A DNA stretch of 64,000 bases, from positions 1 to 64,000 of IMG/VR virus record IMGVR_UViG_3300027906_003011, one strand, 5' to 3'. The DNA is from a virus. Below are positions 17,579 to 27,447 of the stretch, piece by piece (within the stretch, counting starts at the first letter, position 1; every line of letters starts with the position of its first letter). Below the pieces are notes generated by a model that did not search any database, was not told the DNA's origin, and saw only the letters and a program-made list of their open reading frames with translations. A program made the position numbers and the translations under genes.

Positions 17579-18007
17579 ATGTACGAATATAGAGCAAAGG
17601 TGATCAAAGTAATAGATGGTGATACAGTAGATGTAGACATTGACTTAGGTTTTGGTATTTCATTAAACAATGAACGTGTTAGAATTATGGGTATTGATAC
17701 ACCTGAATCAAGAACAAGAGATAAAGTAGAAAAGAAATTTGGACTAGCATCAAAGGCCAGACTTAAAGAACTACTAGGCAAAACTACAGTTCTAAAAACT
17801 CAAATTAATAAAAAAGGCGAGGATATGAAAGGTAAGTTTGGTAGAGTTCTAGGAGACTTTGTTACTGAAAATGGTAAAATGGTTACTGAGATAATGATTA
17901 AAGAAGGACATTGTGTTCCGTATTTTGGTGGTTCAAAAGAAGACGTTCAAGCACAGCATATGAAGAACAGAAAGCGTCTAATTAAAGAAGGAAAAGTAGT
18001 AATTTAG
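17579..18007 (+). CDS. Thermonuclease (staphylococcal-nuclease-like)
   Basis: 142 residues forming an SNase OB-fold: KVIDGDTVDVDID (calcium-binding Asp), RVRIMGIDTPESR (catalytic Arg and Glu) and GKFGRVLGDF (second catalytic Arg). No signal peptide, so it acts in the cell, perhaps degrading host nucleic acid. It follows the amidinotransferase by three bases. Confidence 0.9.
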   Translation: MYEYRAKVIKVIDGDTVDVDIDLGFGISLNNERVRIMGIDTPESRTRDKVEKKFGLASKARLKELLGKTTVLKTQINKKGEDMKGKFGRVLGDFVTENGKMVTEIMIKEGHCVPYFGGSKEDVQAQHMKNRKRLIKEGKVVI

Positions 18008-18091
18008 AGATCTTGCTGAAAACCAGCAAAAATACTTTAAAAAATCAAGCAAAATCAAGCAAAAATAGAAGGCTCAAATCAGAAAATTTGG

Positions 18092-18120
18092 TTGACAAAA
18101 TCGCCAAAATGTAGTATTAT
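18092..18120 (+). promoter_or_regulatory. Sigma70 promoter for the cell-wall hydrolase
   Basis: TTGACA at 18092-18097, 17-base spacer, TATTAT at 18115-18120. The gap before it (18008-18090) carries two tandem copies of AAATCAAGCAA. Confidence 0.85.
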
Positions 18121-18149
18121 ATTACTATAAAATGAAAAGGAGCAAACTA

Positions 18150-18782
18150 ATGAAAAAGATGTTTTTAGCGATGGTTTTGGTTTTTACTTCAACCTCAGCA
18201 ATAGCAACAACAGGAGCAGAATTAACTAGTCAGGCCAAGCATATTTTGTGGCAAACACTAGAAACAGAAAATGTTCCTAAAAAATTTCACCCAGAAGTAA
18301 TGTGTTTAGCAGAAAACATTTACTTTGAAGCAAGAGCAGAAAGTTTTTCAGGTAAAGCGGCCGTAGGTAATGTTACTAGAAATAGAGTAAAAGATTCTAG
18401 ATGGCCTAATTCATATTGTAATGTTGTTACAGAAGGTCCTGTTAGAGAAAGCTGGAAAACAAAACAACACACAGATTTAAAAGATTCAGAAAGAATTTAT
18501 TACCCTAGAAAGCACAGATGTCAATTTAGTTGGTACTGTGATGGACAGAAAGATGTTATATGGGCAAACTACGAAAAAACTGGTCAAACTATTAAAGGTA
18601 ATGCTAGAGCATGGAGAGAATCAGTAGAAGTAGCAATATACATTTTAGAAGTAGGCACAATGTCAATAAAAGATAATACAAATGGTGCTGTCTATTATTA
18701 TGCTCATAACTTGGTATATCCTAATTGGGCAGATACTAAAACATTTCTTGGTACACTAGGTAATCATACGTTCATGAAATAA
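18150..18782 (+). CDS. Secreted cell-wall hydrolase (SleB/CwlJ, Hydrolase_2 family), probable endolysin
   Basis: 210 residues from the ATG at 18150, with GGAG eight bases upstream; an upstream in-frame ATG at 18132 contains that RBS. A signal peptide (MKKMFLAMVLVFTSTSAIA) is followed by the SleB/CwlJ domain: CLAENIYFEARAES carries the catalytic Glu, GKAAVGNVTRNRV is the second conserved block, and CQFSWYCDG is the third. Such enzymes cleave peptidoglycan as lytic transglycosylase-type hydrolases. Export by Sec would give a holin-independent endolysin. Its own promoter allows separate timing. Confidence 0.88.
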   Translation: MKKMFLAMVLVFTSTSAIATTGAELTSQAKHILWQTLETENVPKKFHPEVMCLAENIYFEARAESFSGKAAVGNVTRNRVKDSRWPNSYCNVVTEGPVRESWKTKQHTDLKDSERIYYPRKHRCQFSWYCDGQKDVIWANYEKTGQTIKGNARAWRESVEVAIYILEVGTMSIKDNTNGAVYYYAHNLVYPNWADTKTFLGTLGNHTFMK

Positions 18783-18795
18783 GATAAGTAAGTTT

Positions 18796-19452
18796 ATGTT
18801 AATAAACGAAGTAACAAAACCCGAACAAGTAGAATTGGGTCCTTTGGCTAGAGAAATCCGAGGAACCCAATCTTTGTCTACGATAGCTGGTCTTGTTAAA
18901 AAACACTTTCCAATGACGAACATTCAAATTCACAAGAAGCCTGACCTTGAATCAGGTTCTATGAACATTGGTGCTCATTACGATCCTGATGCTGACGAGG
19001 AAGGCGGAATTCCAATCCACATTGATCTTTTCTTTAGTGATAAAGACAATGACGAGTTAGAATGGACCAAACAGGGCAGGAAGTTCTTTTTATATAAATT
19101 AAAAGATGTAATGAAGCATGAGTTATTACATATGAATCAACACAGAGCTAGAGATTTTCATCCAGGCCGAGACGGATATGATGACAGGAGTTTAGAGTAC
19201 GAATATATGTCCCGTCCTGATGAAATTGAAGCTTATGCTATGAACATAGCAGACGAACTAACAAGGCACGTCGGAAAAAAAGACGCCCTTACTTTATTAA
19301 GAATGGCAAAGAAAACAGCTCAATTTAAAACAGAAATTGGACATTATCTAAGTCCAGACTTATTAGCCTATTTTGCTCTCTTTAACTATGATTCCTCTCA
19401 TCCAGTTATTAAGAGACTATTGAAAAAAATCTATATATATTTAAAGCGATAA
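18796..19452 (+). CDS. HExxH-motif zinc-metalloprotease-like protein
   Basis: 218 residues. MKHELLHMNQHR is a classical HExxH zinc site, and the downstream RPDEIEAYAMNIA has the Glu typical of gluzincin-type third ligands. The N-terminal part has LSTIAGLVKKHFP and an acidic region (DPDADEEGGIPIHIDLFF). It could be a virion maturation or host-targeted protease; the family is not identified. It lies 13 bases after the hydrolase and is likely co-transcribed. Confidence 0.7.
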   Translation: MLINEVTKPEQVELGPLAREIRGTQSLSTIAGLVKKHFPMTNIQIHKKPDLESGSMNIGAHYDPDADEEGGIPIHIDLFFSDKDNDELEWTKQGRKFFLYKLKDVMKHELLHMNQHRARDFHPGRDGYDDRSLEYEYMSRPDEIEAYAMNIADELTRHVGKKDALTLLRMAKKTAQFKTEIGHYLSPDLLAYFALFNYDSSHPVIKRLLKKIYIYLKR

Positions 19453-19465
19453 ACCGAAAAAAAGG

Positions 19466-19495
19466 TTGACTTTCGCCTAGTACTTCTAGTATAAT
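19466..19495 (+). promoter_or_regulatory. Sigma70 promoter for the primase
   Basis: TTGACT at 19466-19471, 18-base spacer, TATAAT at 19490-19495, only six bases before the ATG at 19502. The transcript would be almost leaderless. Confidence 0.8.
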
Positions 19496-19501
19496 ACAAT
19501 T

Positions 19502-20506
19502 ATGAATAACAGCATTCAAGATAGTGTAGTTTCCCTCCTTCCTCCTCGTCGTAAGACTACACCATCAGGCTGGACAAGTTTTGATGCTCCGTGTTGTATT
19601 CATAATGGCGAAAGCCAAGATAGACGTGGTAGGGGCGGTGTTATTACACAAGGAGATGGCACCGTTTCCTACCATTGTTTTAATTGTAACTATAAAACAG
19701 GTTGGAAACCCGGAGGGCATCTTGGATACAAGATGAGAAAGCTATTAGGTTGGCTAGGTGCTAATGATGGGGAAATACAAAGACTAGTTATTGAGGCAGT
19801 TAGAATTAGAGATGAAGTTGGTGTAGCAGAAGAATACAAGCCAGAAGAAGAAATAGACTTTGATGCTCACCCATTACCTGATGGTAGTTTAGAGTTACCA
19901 CATTGGCAAGATCGGTTAAATCAAGAAGACATAGAGCCGTTTACTGAATGTTGTAAATACTTGTTAGACAGAGACCCTAACTATGATTGGCCAACGTATT
20001 GGTCAAATTCAAAACCTATGAAGCATAGGGTAATTGTACCTTTCTTTTGGAAAGGCGAAGTAGTCGGATATGCCGCCAGAGCAGTAGTTGATAATATTAA
20101 GCCAAAATATATGTCACATAGGCCGGCAGGATATGTTTTCAATTCCGATAGACAAACCGATGATAGAGAGTGTATAATAGTAGTTGAAGGTGTGTTTGAT
20201 GCCGTTGCTATTGACGGTGTTGGAACGTTAGGTAACAATATTAATGAAACCCAAGCTGATATTATTGACAGTATTGGTAAAGAAGTTATTTGTGTTCCAG
20301 ATAGAGATCAAGCAGGAGAACAAATGATTGATAGTGCTATTGAATATGGTTGGTCAGTTAGCTTTCCAGATTGGCATGAAGATGTTAAAGACGTAAGTGA
20401 TGCCGTATTAAAATATGGAAAACTATTTACAATTAAAAGTATCATTGAAGCAAAGCAAAGTAATAAACTAAAGATACAATTAGCAAGGAAGAAACTTGGA
20501 AACTGA
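19502..20506 (+). CDS. DNA primase (T4 gp61-like)
   Basis: 334 residues. An N-terminal zinc ribbon (CCIHN, then YHCFNC) is followed by a TOPRIM domain with IIVVEGVFDAVAIDGVG (Glu) and VICVPDRDQAGEQM (DxD). It makes RNA primers with the helicase encoded next. The 3' end overlaps the helicase start. Size and domain order match T4 gp61-type primases. Confidence 0.9.
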   Translation: MNNSIQDSVVSLLPPRRKTTPSGWTSFDAPCCIHNGESQDRRGRGGVITQGDGTVSYHCFNCNYKTGWKPGGHLGYKMRKLLGWLGANDGEIQRLVIEAVRIRDEVGVAEEYKPEEEIDFDAHPLPDGSLELPHWQDRLNQEDIEPFTECCKYLLDRDPNYDWPTYWSNSKPMKHRVIVPFFWKGEVVGYAARAVVDNIKPKYMSHRPAGYVFNSDRQTDDRECIIVVEGVFDAVAIDGVGTLGNNINETQADIIDSIGKEVICVPDRDQAGEQMIDSAIEYGWSVSFPDWHEDVKDVSDAVLKYGKLFTIKSIIEAKQSNKLKIQLARKKLGN

Positions 20507-21893
20507 ACAAAATAAAATAACTGAGTATACTGTAGAACTTCAAAAATTATTTTTGGAGATGATGGTTAATGACGCTCAAAGTTATGTTAGAGTACAGAAT
20601 ATTTTTAATCCAGAAAACTTTGATAGAAGTTTAAGGAAGGCGGCCGATTTTATTTTTGATCATGCTGAAAAACAAAGCACAATGCCTACACTTGAACAGG
20701 TAAATGCTTTTGCTAATACAAGTTTAAAAGCAACACCAGAATTACAAGATGGACATTACAGTTGGTTCTTTGAGGAGTTTGAAAATTTTACAAGACGACA
20801 AGAATTAGAAAGAGCAATTTTAAAAAGTGCTGATCATTTAGAAAAAGGCAACTATGCTCCAGTAGAAAAATTAATTAAAGATGCCGTACAAATTAGTTTA
20901 ACAAGAGACTTAGGTACAAACTACTTTGAAGATCCAAAAGGTAGATTGTTAGCATTAAAAGATAATAATGGACAAGTAAGCACAGGCTGGCCAACATTAG
21001 ATAGAAAACTATTTGGTGGTATGAGCAAAGGCGAACTTAATATATTTGCTGGTGGTAGTGGATCTGGTAAGAGTTTATTTTTACAGAACATGGCTTGTAA
21101 TTGGGCATTAGCAGGACTTAATGGTTGTTATATAACTTTAGAATTAAGTGAAAATTTATGTTCTATGAGAATTGACAGTATGCTTACAGAAATTCCAAGT
21201 AAAGATGTTTTTAAAGATTTAGATGATTTAGATTTAAAAGTTAAAATGGTAGGTAAGAAAGCAGGTAACTTAAGAATTAAGTATATGCCAGCACAGAGTA
21301 CAATTAATGACATTAGAGCATATTGTAAAGAACTACAAATTAAAACTGGAAACAAACTAGACTTTATGCTAGTTGATTATTTAGACTTGTTAAGTCCTGT
21401 TAGTGTTAAAGTAAGTCCAAATGATCAGTTTATTAAAGACAAGTATGTTAGTGAAGAATTGAGAAATTTATCAAAAGAACTTAATGTAATATTTGTAACG
21501 GCTTCTCAATTAAACAGAGGAGCAGTAGAAGAAATAGAATTTGACCATAGCCATATTGCTGGAGGTATTAGTAAAATTAATACAGCAGATAACGTGTTTG
21601 GTATTTTTACAAGTAGGGCTATGAGAGAAAGAGGCAAGTATCAAATACAGCTTATGAAAACTAGAAGTAGTTCAGGTGTTGGACAAAAAGTTGAATTAGG
21701 ATTTGATATTAGCAGTTTAAGAATTACAGATTTAGGCGAAAACTATCAACCTGAATCGACTCCACAAAGTGATGTTATGGACAAACTAAAAACTAGATCA
21801 ACAGTTAGCACCAGCGAAACAGACGAAGAGCAACCTAAAATCACAGCAGACGTACAGGCTAGTAAGTTAGCTAATATGCTTAAGAACATCTAA
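20496..21893 (+). CDS. Replicative DNA helicase (T4 gp41 / DnaB family)
   Basis: 465 residues with a TTG start at 20496, AAGGA upstream, overlapping the primase. Walker A GGSGSGKS at about residue 186, Walker B FMLVDYLDLL, and motif TASQLNRGA are all present. STGWPTLDRKLFGGMSKGEL is the DnaB/gp41 linker-core signature. It unwinds duplex DNA at the fork with the primase. Confidence 0.93.
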   Translation: METEQNKITEYTVELQKLFLEMMVNDAQSYVRVQNIFNPENFDRSLRKAADFIFDHAEKQSTMPTLEQVNAFANTSLKATPELQDGHYSWFFEEFENFTRRQELERAILKSADHLEKGNYAPVEKLIKDAVQISLTRDLGTNYFEDPKGRLLALKDNNGQVSTGWPTLDRKLFGGMSKGELNIFAGGSGSGKSLFLQNMACNWALAGLNGCYITLELSENLCSMRIDSMLTEIPSKDVFKDLDDLDLKVKMVGKKAGNLRIKYMPAQSTINDIRAYCKELQIKTGNKLDFMLVDYLDLLSPVSVKVSPNDQFIKDKYVSEELRNLSKELNVIFVTASQLNRGAVEEIEFDHSHIAGGISKINTADNVFGIFTSRAMRERGKYQIQLMKTRSSSGVGQKVELGFDISSLRITDLGENYQPESTPQSDVMDKLKTRSTVSTSETDEEQPKITADVQASKLANMLKNI

Positions 21894-21909
21894 ATAGGCG
21901 GTAAATACA

Positions 21910-24137
21910 ATGATGATATTTGGACTTTTTATTTTACTAGTGGCACTATCAATATCAGGTGTGGCCGCTTACTACTCTATTATAGGCTTGACGGCTATTT
22001 TTGCCGCCGCTGTAATACCTATTATCATAATGGGTGGTGTATTAGAAGTAGGTAAAATTGTAACAACAGTCTGGTTACATCAGTACTGGCGATTTGCTCG
22101 TGGCTGGATGAAGACATATCTGTCTTTAGCAGTTATTATTCTTATGTTCATTACAAGTATGGGTATCTTTGGATTTTTATCTAAAGCACATATTGAGCAA
22201 ACATCAGCAAGTGAAGAAACACAATCACAATTAGTAAGAATAGAATCTGAAATAGCACGTTATGAAACTATTATCACTAGGTCAGAAACTAAAATTAATC
22301 AAGCAGAAAATAGTGTATCTAATAAAGATGGCGAAATACAAGCAAAAATAGATAAAGAACAAGAACGTATTGATGGTGCTTATGATAGACAACAACCTGC
22401 TATTGATGAACAAAACGAAATTATTAACAAAGAACTAGCAAGAGTAAACGAAGCATATACTCGTGTACAACCTGCTATTGATGAACAAAACGAAATAATA
22501 GCTAAAGAAGAACAAAAACTAAAAGACCTAGTTAAAACACAAGAAGAAGAATTAGCAGATATTAAAGAAAAATTAAAGGCCGCTGAAACTTGGCAGTCAG
22601 AAGGAAAAATTAAAGAACTTCAGGCACTTATTGGTGTAACAGCAGATGGCAAGTTTGGTTATGGTAGTAGAACAGCTCTTAAAAAGTTTAAAGCAGATTT
22701 AGAAGCTCGAAAACAAAAACTTGTATTACAAATATCTTATATACAAAGTCAAAACCAAACAAACGAAACAATAACATCAGCTAGGGAAGAAATTAAACGT
22801 TTACGTGGACTAGCAGAAGCAGAAGTTACAAACACAGCCGAGAATCCTGTTATAATCGCGGCCAGAGAAGAAATTAAACGTTTAAGAGGATTAGCAGAAG
22901 ATGAGATTAATAATGCTAATGAACTTATTTCAAGATTAAGAGATCAATTAGGACAAGACACAGGGCAAGACATTGAAGCATTAGTAGATGAATACTATGC
23001 TAAAATTAGAGAAGCCAATACTCAAATTGATGTATTGATTGATGAGAAATTTGAGATTGAAAAAGAATTTAGACAATTAGAAGCAGAAGTAGGACCAATC
23101 AAGTATATTGCTGAATTTGTTTACGGAGATAATCCAGACCAGTCGGTTTTAGAACAGGCTGTTAGATGGGTGATCATTATTATTGTTATAGTATTTGATC
23201 CACTTGCTATTATGTTGGTGTTAGCAGGTGTACAGACAATTGGATGGGCTAGACAGTCGAAAGGCTTAAAACCCTATGAACCAATAACACCACCAACATC
23301 ACCTAAACCACAAAACTCTAAAGAATTTAAAAAGTTAGAGAAACGAGAGAAGGAACTAGAAATGAAAATACAAGAGCATACTGACCTTCTGTTAAAACTT
23401 GAAGCCGAGTTAGACAAATCGATAGCCAATGAAAATTTGACTAAAGAGGAGTTAGATAAACTTCAGACTGCCTATGACGACTTAGGCAATGACAAGAAAG
23501 AGTTAGAGATGGAGTTATCCGAACTTCAAAAAAAAAGGATGAAATTAGCGAGTTAACGGCTAAAGCAACAAAAACGATTGCTAAACTTGAACAAACTACT
23601 CAAGCACAAGAAGAAGAAATAGAAGAACTGAAAAGTAAAATCAACGAGCTGGAAAATAAAGAACCAGAAATCCAAGAAGTCATTAAAGAAGTAGAAGTTG
23701 AAAAAATTGTAGAAGACACTACTGGTATTGACAATCTAAACAAAGACATCATTAAATTACAAACACAAATAGCAAGTAGAGATCAAGCTATAGAACGTAT
23801 TAGTCAAAAGTACGACCTTGTAGATAAATCTGCGAAAAAGGTAATTGATGATAGTAGAGGTGCTAAAGCAACGTTTGGTGAGAACTTACCAAGTGAACCA
23901 GAAAAAGGTCAACTACATACATTAACAGGAACTTACCCACACGAACTTAAAAAGTGGAATGGTAATAAATGGATTGAAGTAGATAAAGATGGAACATCAG
24001 CTTACTTAACGGCAGACTATATTAAACATCTTGTAGACCAACTTGCTAAAAATGAGCAAGACGTAGATGATTTAAGTGTTGAAGAAAAAGAAGCAGTATC
24101 AAAATATTTAACGAGAAGGGACGTCCTTGGACAATAA
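21910..24137 (+). CDS. Long membrane coiled-coil protein, complete only with a -1 frameshift
   Basis: The zero frame gives 548 residues (21910-23556). N-terminal hydrophobic helices, a long coiled coil (residues about 95-385), an embedded peptidoglycan-binding-like motif (IKELQALIGVTADGKFGYGS) and another membrane helix (WVIIIIVIVFDPLAIMLVLA) are followed by a second coiled coil. The zero frame ends soon after an A9 run at 23528-23536. In the -1 frame the coiled coil continues without a break for about 200 further residues to a stop at 24135-24137, giving about 742 residues. Codon use is the same on both sides. It may be a programmed shift, slippage or an indel. The cell-envelope role is inferred. 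Confidence 0.75.
23527..23538 (+). other. Candidate -1 slippery site (C A9 GG)
   Basis: Zero-frame codons are CAA AAA AAA AGG ATG, stopping at TAA 23554-23556. A slip by one base on A AAA AAA gives AAG GAT GAA ATT and a long open frame. No strong hairpin is obvious directly downstream. Confidence 0.6.
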
Positions 24138-24510
24138 ATTAACAGTAGTAACAGAACCAGATTATTGGTTTGGCAGACCAGAAAGTGTATTCTTACTTGG
24201 TTGTGATAACTGGACAGTAGAACAGTATATCAAAGAATTACCAGGGTTAGGAGATTACAGTTTACACGTCGGTGAACAAGAAAGCAGTTTAGATTGGATT
24301 GTTAATACAGCAAGTCGTTCAACTGTAGTCATTGTAAGCAACGAATACGAAAATAAAATTGTTATGGGTTACTTAATGTCTATGCCAAACGTTTGGTGGT
24401 GTGACGATATTCACCATGACGCCGACTATGAAAAGTTAAATATTAATAAGTTAACAGTACCTGTTGATTGGCTATTAAAGAAAAGGATGAATAATGACAA
24501 CAAAGATTGA
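24127..24510 (+). CDS. Hypothetical protein
   Basis: 127 residues, TTG start at 24127, overlapping the end of the frameshifted gene. It has an alternating alpha/beta pattern (RSTVVIVSNEYENKIVMGYLM) and is rich in Trp and Asp. Function unknown. Overlaps clpX by 17 bases, so it is part of the same operon. Confidence 0.65.
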   Translation: MDNKLTVVTEPDYWFGRPESVFLLGCDNWTVEQYIKELPGLGDYSLHVGEQESSLDWIVNTASRSTVVIVSNEYENKIVMGYLMSMPNVWWCDDIHHDADYEKLNINKLTVPVDWLLKKRMNNDNKD

Positions 24511-25642
24511 ACAACTTCCGGCTAGCTCTTGTAATTTTTGTGGTAAAGGCAAAGGAGATGTTTATAAAATTGTAGTAGCTAATAGTGTAGGTATATGTGA
24601 CGAATGTATTTCATTATGTAACAAAGTTCTAAATGATGAGAAATCTAAAGCTGGAGTAAGACAGTTAAAGCCAAAAACAGCTAAAGAAATAAATGATTTC
24701 TTGTGTAAGACAATGGTCGGACAAGACAAAGCAAAACGTCATATGGCTGTTGGTGTAGTTAATCACTACAAGCGAATAATGTTTGATGATACTGGTAAAA
24801 TTGAAAAAAACAATCAGCTAATTATTGGACCAACAGGATCCGGTAAAACGTTTATGGCTAAACAAATTGCCAAGTTTTTAGATGTTCCTATTGTAATTGC
24901 TGACGCCACAAGTTTAACAGAAAGTGGTTATGTTGGTGATGACGTAGAAAGCATTATTAGTTCTTTGTTAATGAAAGTTGACTTTAATGTAGCTAGAGCT
25001 GAACAAGGTATTATATTTTTAGACGAAATAGATAAAATTGGTCGTAAGTCAGAGAACGTATCTATAACTAGAGATGTATCAGGCGAAGGTGTACAACAAG
25101 CATTATTAAAATTAGTAGAAGGAACTAAAGTTAGAGTAGCACCACAAGGTGGTAGAAAACATCCACATCAAGAAATGTTAGAAGTTGATACTAGTAAAAT
25201 TTTGTTTATTGGTAGTGGAGCATTTGTTGGATTAGATGATGGCCAAAATAACGCCATTGGCTTTAATGGTACTTTGGGTAAAGAAAAGAAATTTATGACA
25301 AACGAACTAATCAATTTTGGAATGATCCCAGAGTTTGTAGGTCGTTTTCCAGTAATAGTACAAACAACAGAATTAACAAGATCAGAGCTAAAACAAGTAT
25401 TAACGGAAGTAGATAACAATCTAATTCACCAAACCCGATTTTATTTTGATTTGGGGGAAGTCGAATTGGAATTTTCGGAAAAAGCTCTTGACAAAATAGT
25501 AGATAATGCGTTACAATATAAGGTAGGTGCTAGAGCATTGAAAGGTATTTTAGAAAACACATTATTAGAATACTATTATGAGATAGACCTATTGAAAGGG
25601 AAAAAGGTAACAATTAATGAATCAGACGTACAGGAGGTTTAA
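24494..25642 (+). CDS. clpX: ATP-dependent Clp protease ATP-binding subunit ClpX
   Basis: 382 residues with all functional parts. The zinc-binding domain has C13, C16, C35 and C38. Walker A GPTGSGKT is at about 113, the GYVG pore loop is present, Walker B is IIFLDEID, and the RKH loop is GRKHPHQ. NAIGFNGT at about 254 contains the IGF tripeptide that docks onto ClpP. The phage unfoldase could thus work with host ClpP, for example on proteins tagged by the phage tmRNA. No clpP is in the window. It overlaps the gene before and is followed directly by bS21. Confidence 0.95.
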   Translation: MTTKIEQLPASSCNFCGKGKGDVYKIVVANSVGICDECISLCNKVLNDEKSKAGVRQLKPKTAKEINDFLCKTMVGQDKAKRHMAVGVVNHYKRIMFDDTGKIEKNNQLIIGPTGSGKTFMAKQIAKFLDVPIVIADATSLTESGYVGDDVESIISSLLMKVDFNVARAEQGIIFLDEIDKIGRKSENVSITRDVSGEGVQQALLKLVEGTKVRVAPQGGRKHPHQEMLEVDTSKILFIGSGAFVGLDDGQNNAIGFNGTLGKEKKFMTNELINFGMIPEFVGRFPVIVQTTELTRSELKQVLTEVDNNLIHQTRFYFDLGEVELEFSEKALDKIVDNALQYKVGARALKGILENTLLEYYYEIDLLKGKKVTINESDVQEV

Positions 25643-25959
25643 TGTTTGTAGGTAACCGAGGTGGTTTCAACAAAAATAAAAATAGAACTTTTACATCAAG
25701 GATAGACGCTTCAGGAAAAGGCGGACTAACTGTAGAGGTTCGTAACAATGATGTTAACAAAGCTCTAAGAAAACTTAAAAAGAAACTTCAAAACGAAGGG
25801 ACTTTACAAGAAGTTAGAGATCGTCAGTACTTTATAAAGCCTAGTGAGAAAAGAAGACTTGCTAAAAAAGCCGGTAAAAAACGTTGGCTTAAAAAACAAC
25901 GTGAAATGAATGCCGAGTGGGGACAAGGTGCTGAGGATCGTTTTGCTCGTAAGAAGTAA
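25642..25959 (+). CDS. rpsU: Ribosomal protein bS21
   Basis: 105 residues. VEVRNNDVNKALRKLKKK and FIKPSEKRRLAKKAGKKR are the bS21 core, preceded by a Gly/Asn-rich basic extension of about 30 residues and followed by a tail; E. coli bS21 has 71. bS21 sits next to the anti-Shine-Dalgarno end of 16S rRNA and is exchangeable. Its own RBS is a perfect AGGAGG. From memory, bS21 genes have been reported in SAR11 phages. It could bias host ribosomes to phage mRNA. TAATG overlap with clpX. Confidence 0.92.
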   Translation: MFVGNRGGFNKNKNRTFTSRIDASGKGGLTVEVRNNDVNKALRKLKKKLQNEGTLQEVRDRQYFIKPSEKRRLAKKAGKKRWLKKQREMNAEWGQGAEDRFARKK

Positions 25960-25964
25960 TCGAC

Positions 25965-26750
25965 GTGAGTTCAAGTGTCTACATATCTGGGTGTAGTAAC
26001 TCACACTATTCATTTTTTAATAGTATAGATCAAGTTTGGACAAATCAGTTAGGTTATGATAAAGTTTATAATCATGCTGTTTGTGGTAGTTCTAATGACT
26101 ACATTACAAGGCGAGCGATAGATTTTTGTAGCAGGCAGAAACCTGACCTAGCTATTATTCAATGGACACAAATACCACGTAGTGAAACTTTTGGGAGGCC
26201 TACTTCTGTAAGTGAAGTAATTAATGAAGACCATAATTATGAACCAGAAGTAAATTGTTTACAAGCTCACACAAAAGAAAATCTTAAAGACTATCAATGG
26301 CATCAATATTTCAAACCTGATTTTTATGCTAGTAATCCTTTAGGTAATTGGGTAGAAACACCAGAAGGAAAAGGTTTTACGATACAAGAAGATGCCACTA
26401 CAAGTTTATTCAATTTGATTAAGAATGCTTATATACTTCAAAACTTTTTTAAGCAACGTGGACAGAGTTTCTTGTTTGTTAATGGGGGTGATTGGTTACA
26501 CTCAAATCAATTTGGATATGGAGGAGATATTGGTAGTTGGTATCCTTTAGAATTTATAGATAATTTCAGCGATGGACCTATAACAGCAATTCAGCCATTA
26601 GCAAAAGAACTTAATAGAGATCGTTGGCCTAACATTAATATAATGAAAGATCCACAAGACCTTGCTAACGACAATGAACACCCGGGTCCAAATACTCACC
26701 AGTATTTTGCCCAAGAGGTAAAAAATTATGTTGATAATAGGAAATTCTAA
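25965..26750 (+). CDS. SGNH-hydrolase-like protein
   Basis: 261 residues, GTG start. YISGCSNSHYSFFN (block I Ser), HAVCGSSNDYITRRA (block II/III Gly and Asn) and DNEHPGPNTHQYFAQ (Asp-His dyad, block V) follow the SGNH/GDSL order. Such enzymes are esterases or act on cell-surface acyl groups. The next gene, overlapping by 23 bases, seems a degenerate relative. Confidence 0.7.
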   Translation: MSSSVYISGCSNSHYSFFNSIDQVWTNQLGYDKVYNHAVCGSSNDYITRRAIDFCSRQKPDLAIIQWTQIPRSETFGRPTSVSEVINEDHNYEPEVNCLQAHTKENLKDYQWHQYFKPDFYASNPLGNWVETPEGKGFTIQEDATTSLFNLIKNAYILQNFFKQRGQSFLFVNGGDWLHSNQFGYGGDIGSWYPLEFIDNFSDGPITAIQPLAKELNRDRWPNINIMKDPQDLANDNEHPGPNTHQYFAQEVKNYVDNRKF

Positions 26751-27333
26751 TTTAGTTGACACTAATACTCATGGCGAAGGACATTGGATATTCCAACTAG
26801 CAGATCACTATAAAGAAACTCCTGAGATCTTTATTACTAATTCTAATGAATCAACGTATAATAAGTTTTTAAATAACTACGAAAAGCACGAACAGGTCGT
26901 CATTACGGTACCAAATTTGGTACATCAACAGATAGGTAACTTTGTATATAACTGGGATAATGACCAGTATTTAGACGTAAATTACACTCGTAGACGTGAT
27001 ATGTTATTGCTTTCACACACTCCTAAAACACTAGTAGATCACAATAAAACGTTTATAGATAGTATCAAACTAATGAAAAAAGACGTTAAAATAGCCTCGG
27101 AATGGGCCCAAATCAGCCCGTGTGTAGCTGAAAAACTACTAGGTACTACAACAACACCATATTATCACAAATATTCATTATCTGACCAGTTTATTCGTTG
27201 GTGTGAAATACACGATACAGATATCTCAAAACATACTGAATTAGACAGCTTAATTCAATCCAGTGACCACTATAATAGCGATTATACCTATACTCAAACA
27301 GGTCATGATGCTATTTTTCAGCTTTTTATATAA
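26728..27333 (+). CDS. Hypothetical, degenerate SGNH-like relative
   Basis: 201 residues. LIIGNSNLVDTNTHGEGHW at the N-terminus and SDHYNSDYTYTQTGHDAIFQ at the C-terminus echo blocks I and V of the preceding protein, but the block I Ser is not at the usual place. It may be a structural partner or a diverged duplicate. This reading is tentative. Confidence 0.6.
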   Translation: MLIIGNSNLVDTNTHGEGHWIFQLADHYKETPEIFITNSNESTYNKFLNNYEKHEQVVITVPNLVHQQIGNFVYNWDNDQYLDVNYTRRRDMLLLSHTPKTLVDHNKTFIDSIKLMKKDVKIASEWAQISPCVAEKLLGTTTTPYYHKYSLSDQFIRWCEIHDTDISKHTELDSLIQSSDHYNSDYTYTQTGHDAIFQLFI

Positions 27334-27387
27334 GTCATTGATTTTCTTACAAAACTGAAAAAAGATGAAAAAAAGACGCCATTTTGG

Positions 27388-27416
27388 TTGACAAGTATTC
27401 CAAACCTAAGTATAAT
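27388..27416 (+). promoter_or_regulatory. Consensus sigma70 promoter for the small-gene operon
   Basis: TTGACA at 27388-27393, 17-base spacer, TATAAT at 27411-27416. It drives three small genes whose starts all follow an AGGAGCA ribosome-binding site. Confidence 0.92.
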
Positions 27417-27447
27417 ATTAATTTTAAACGGTAACAAAGGAGCAAGT

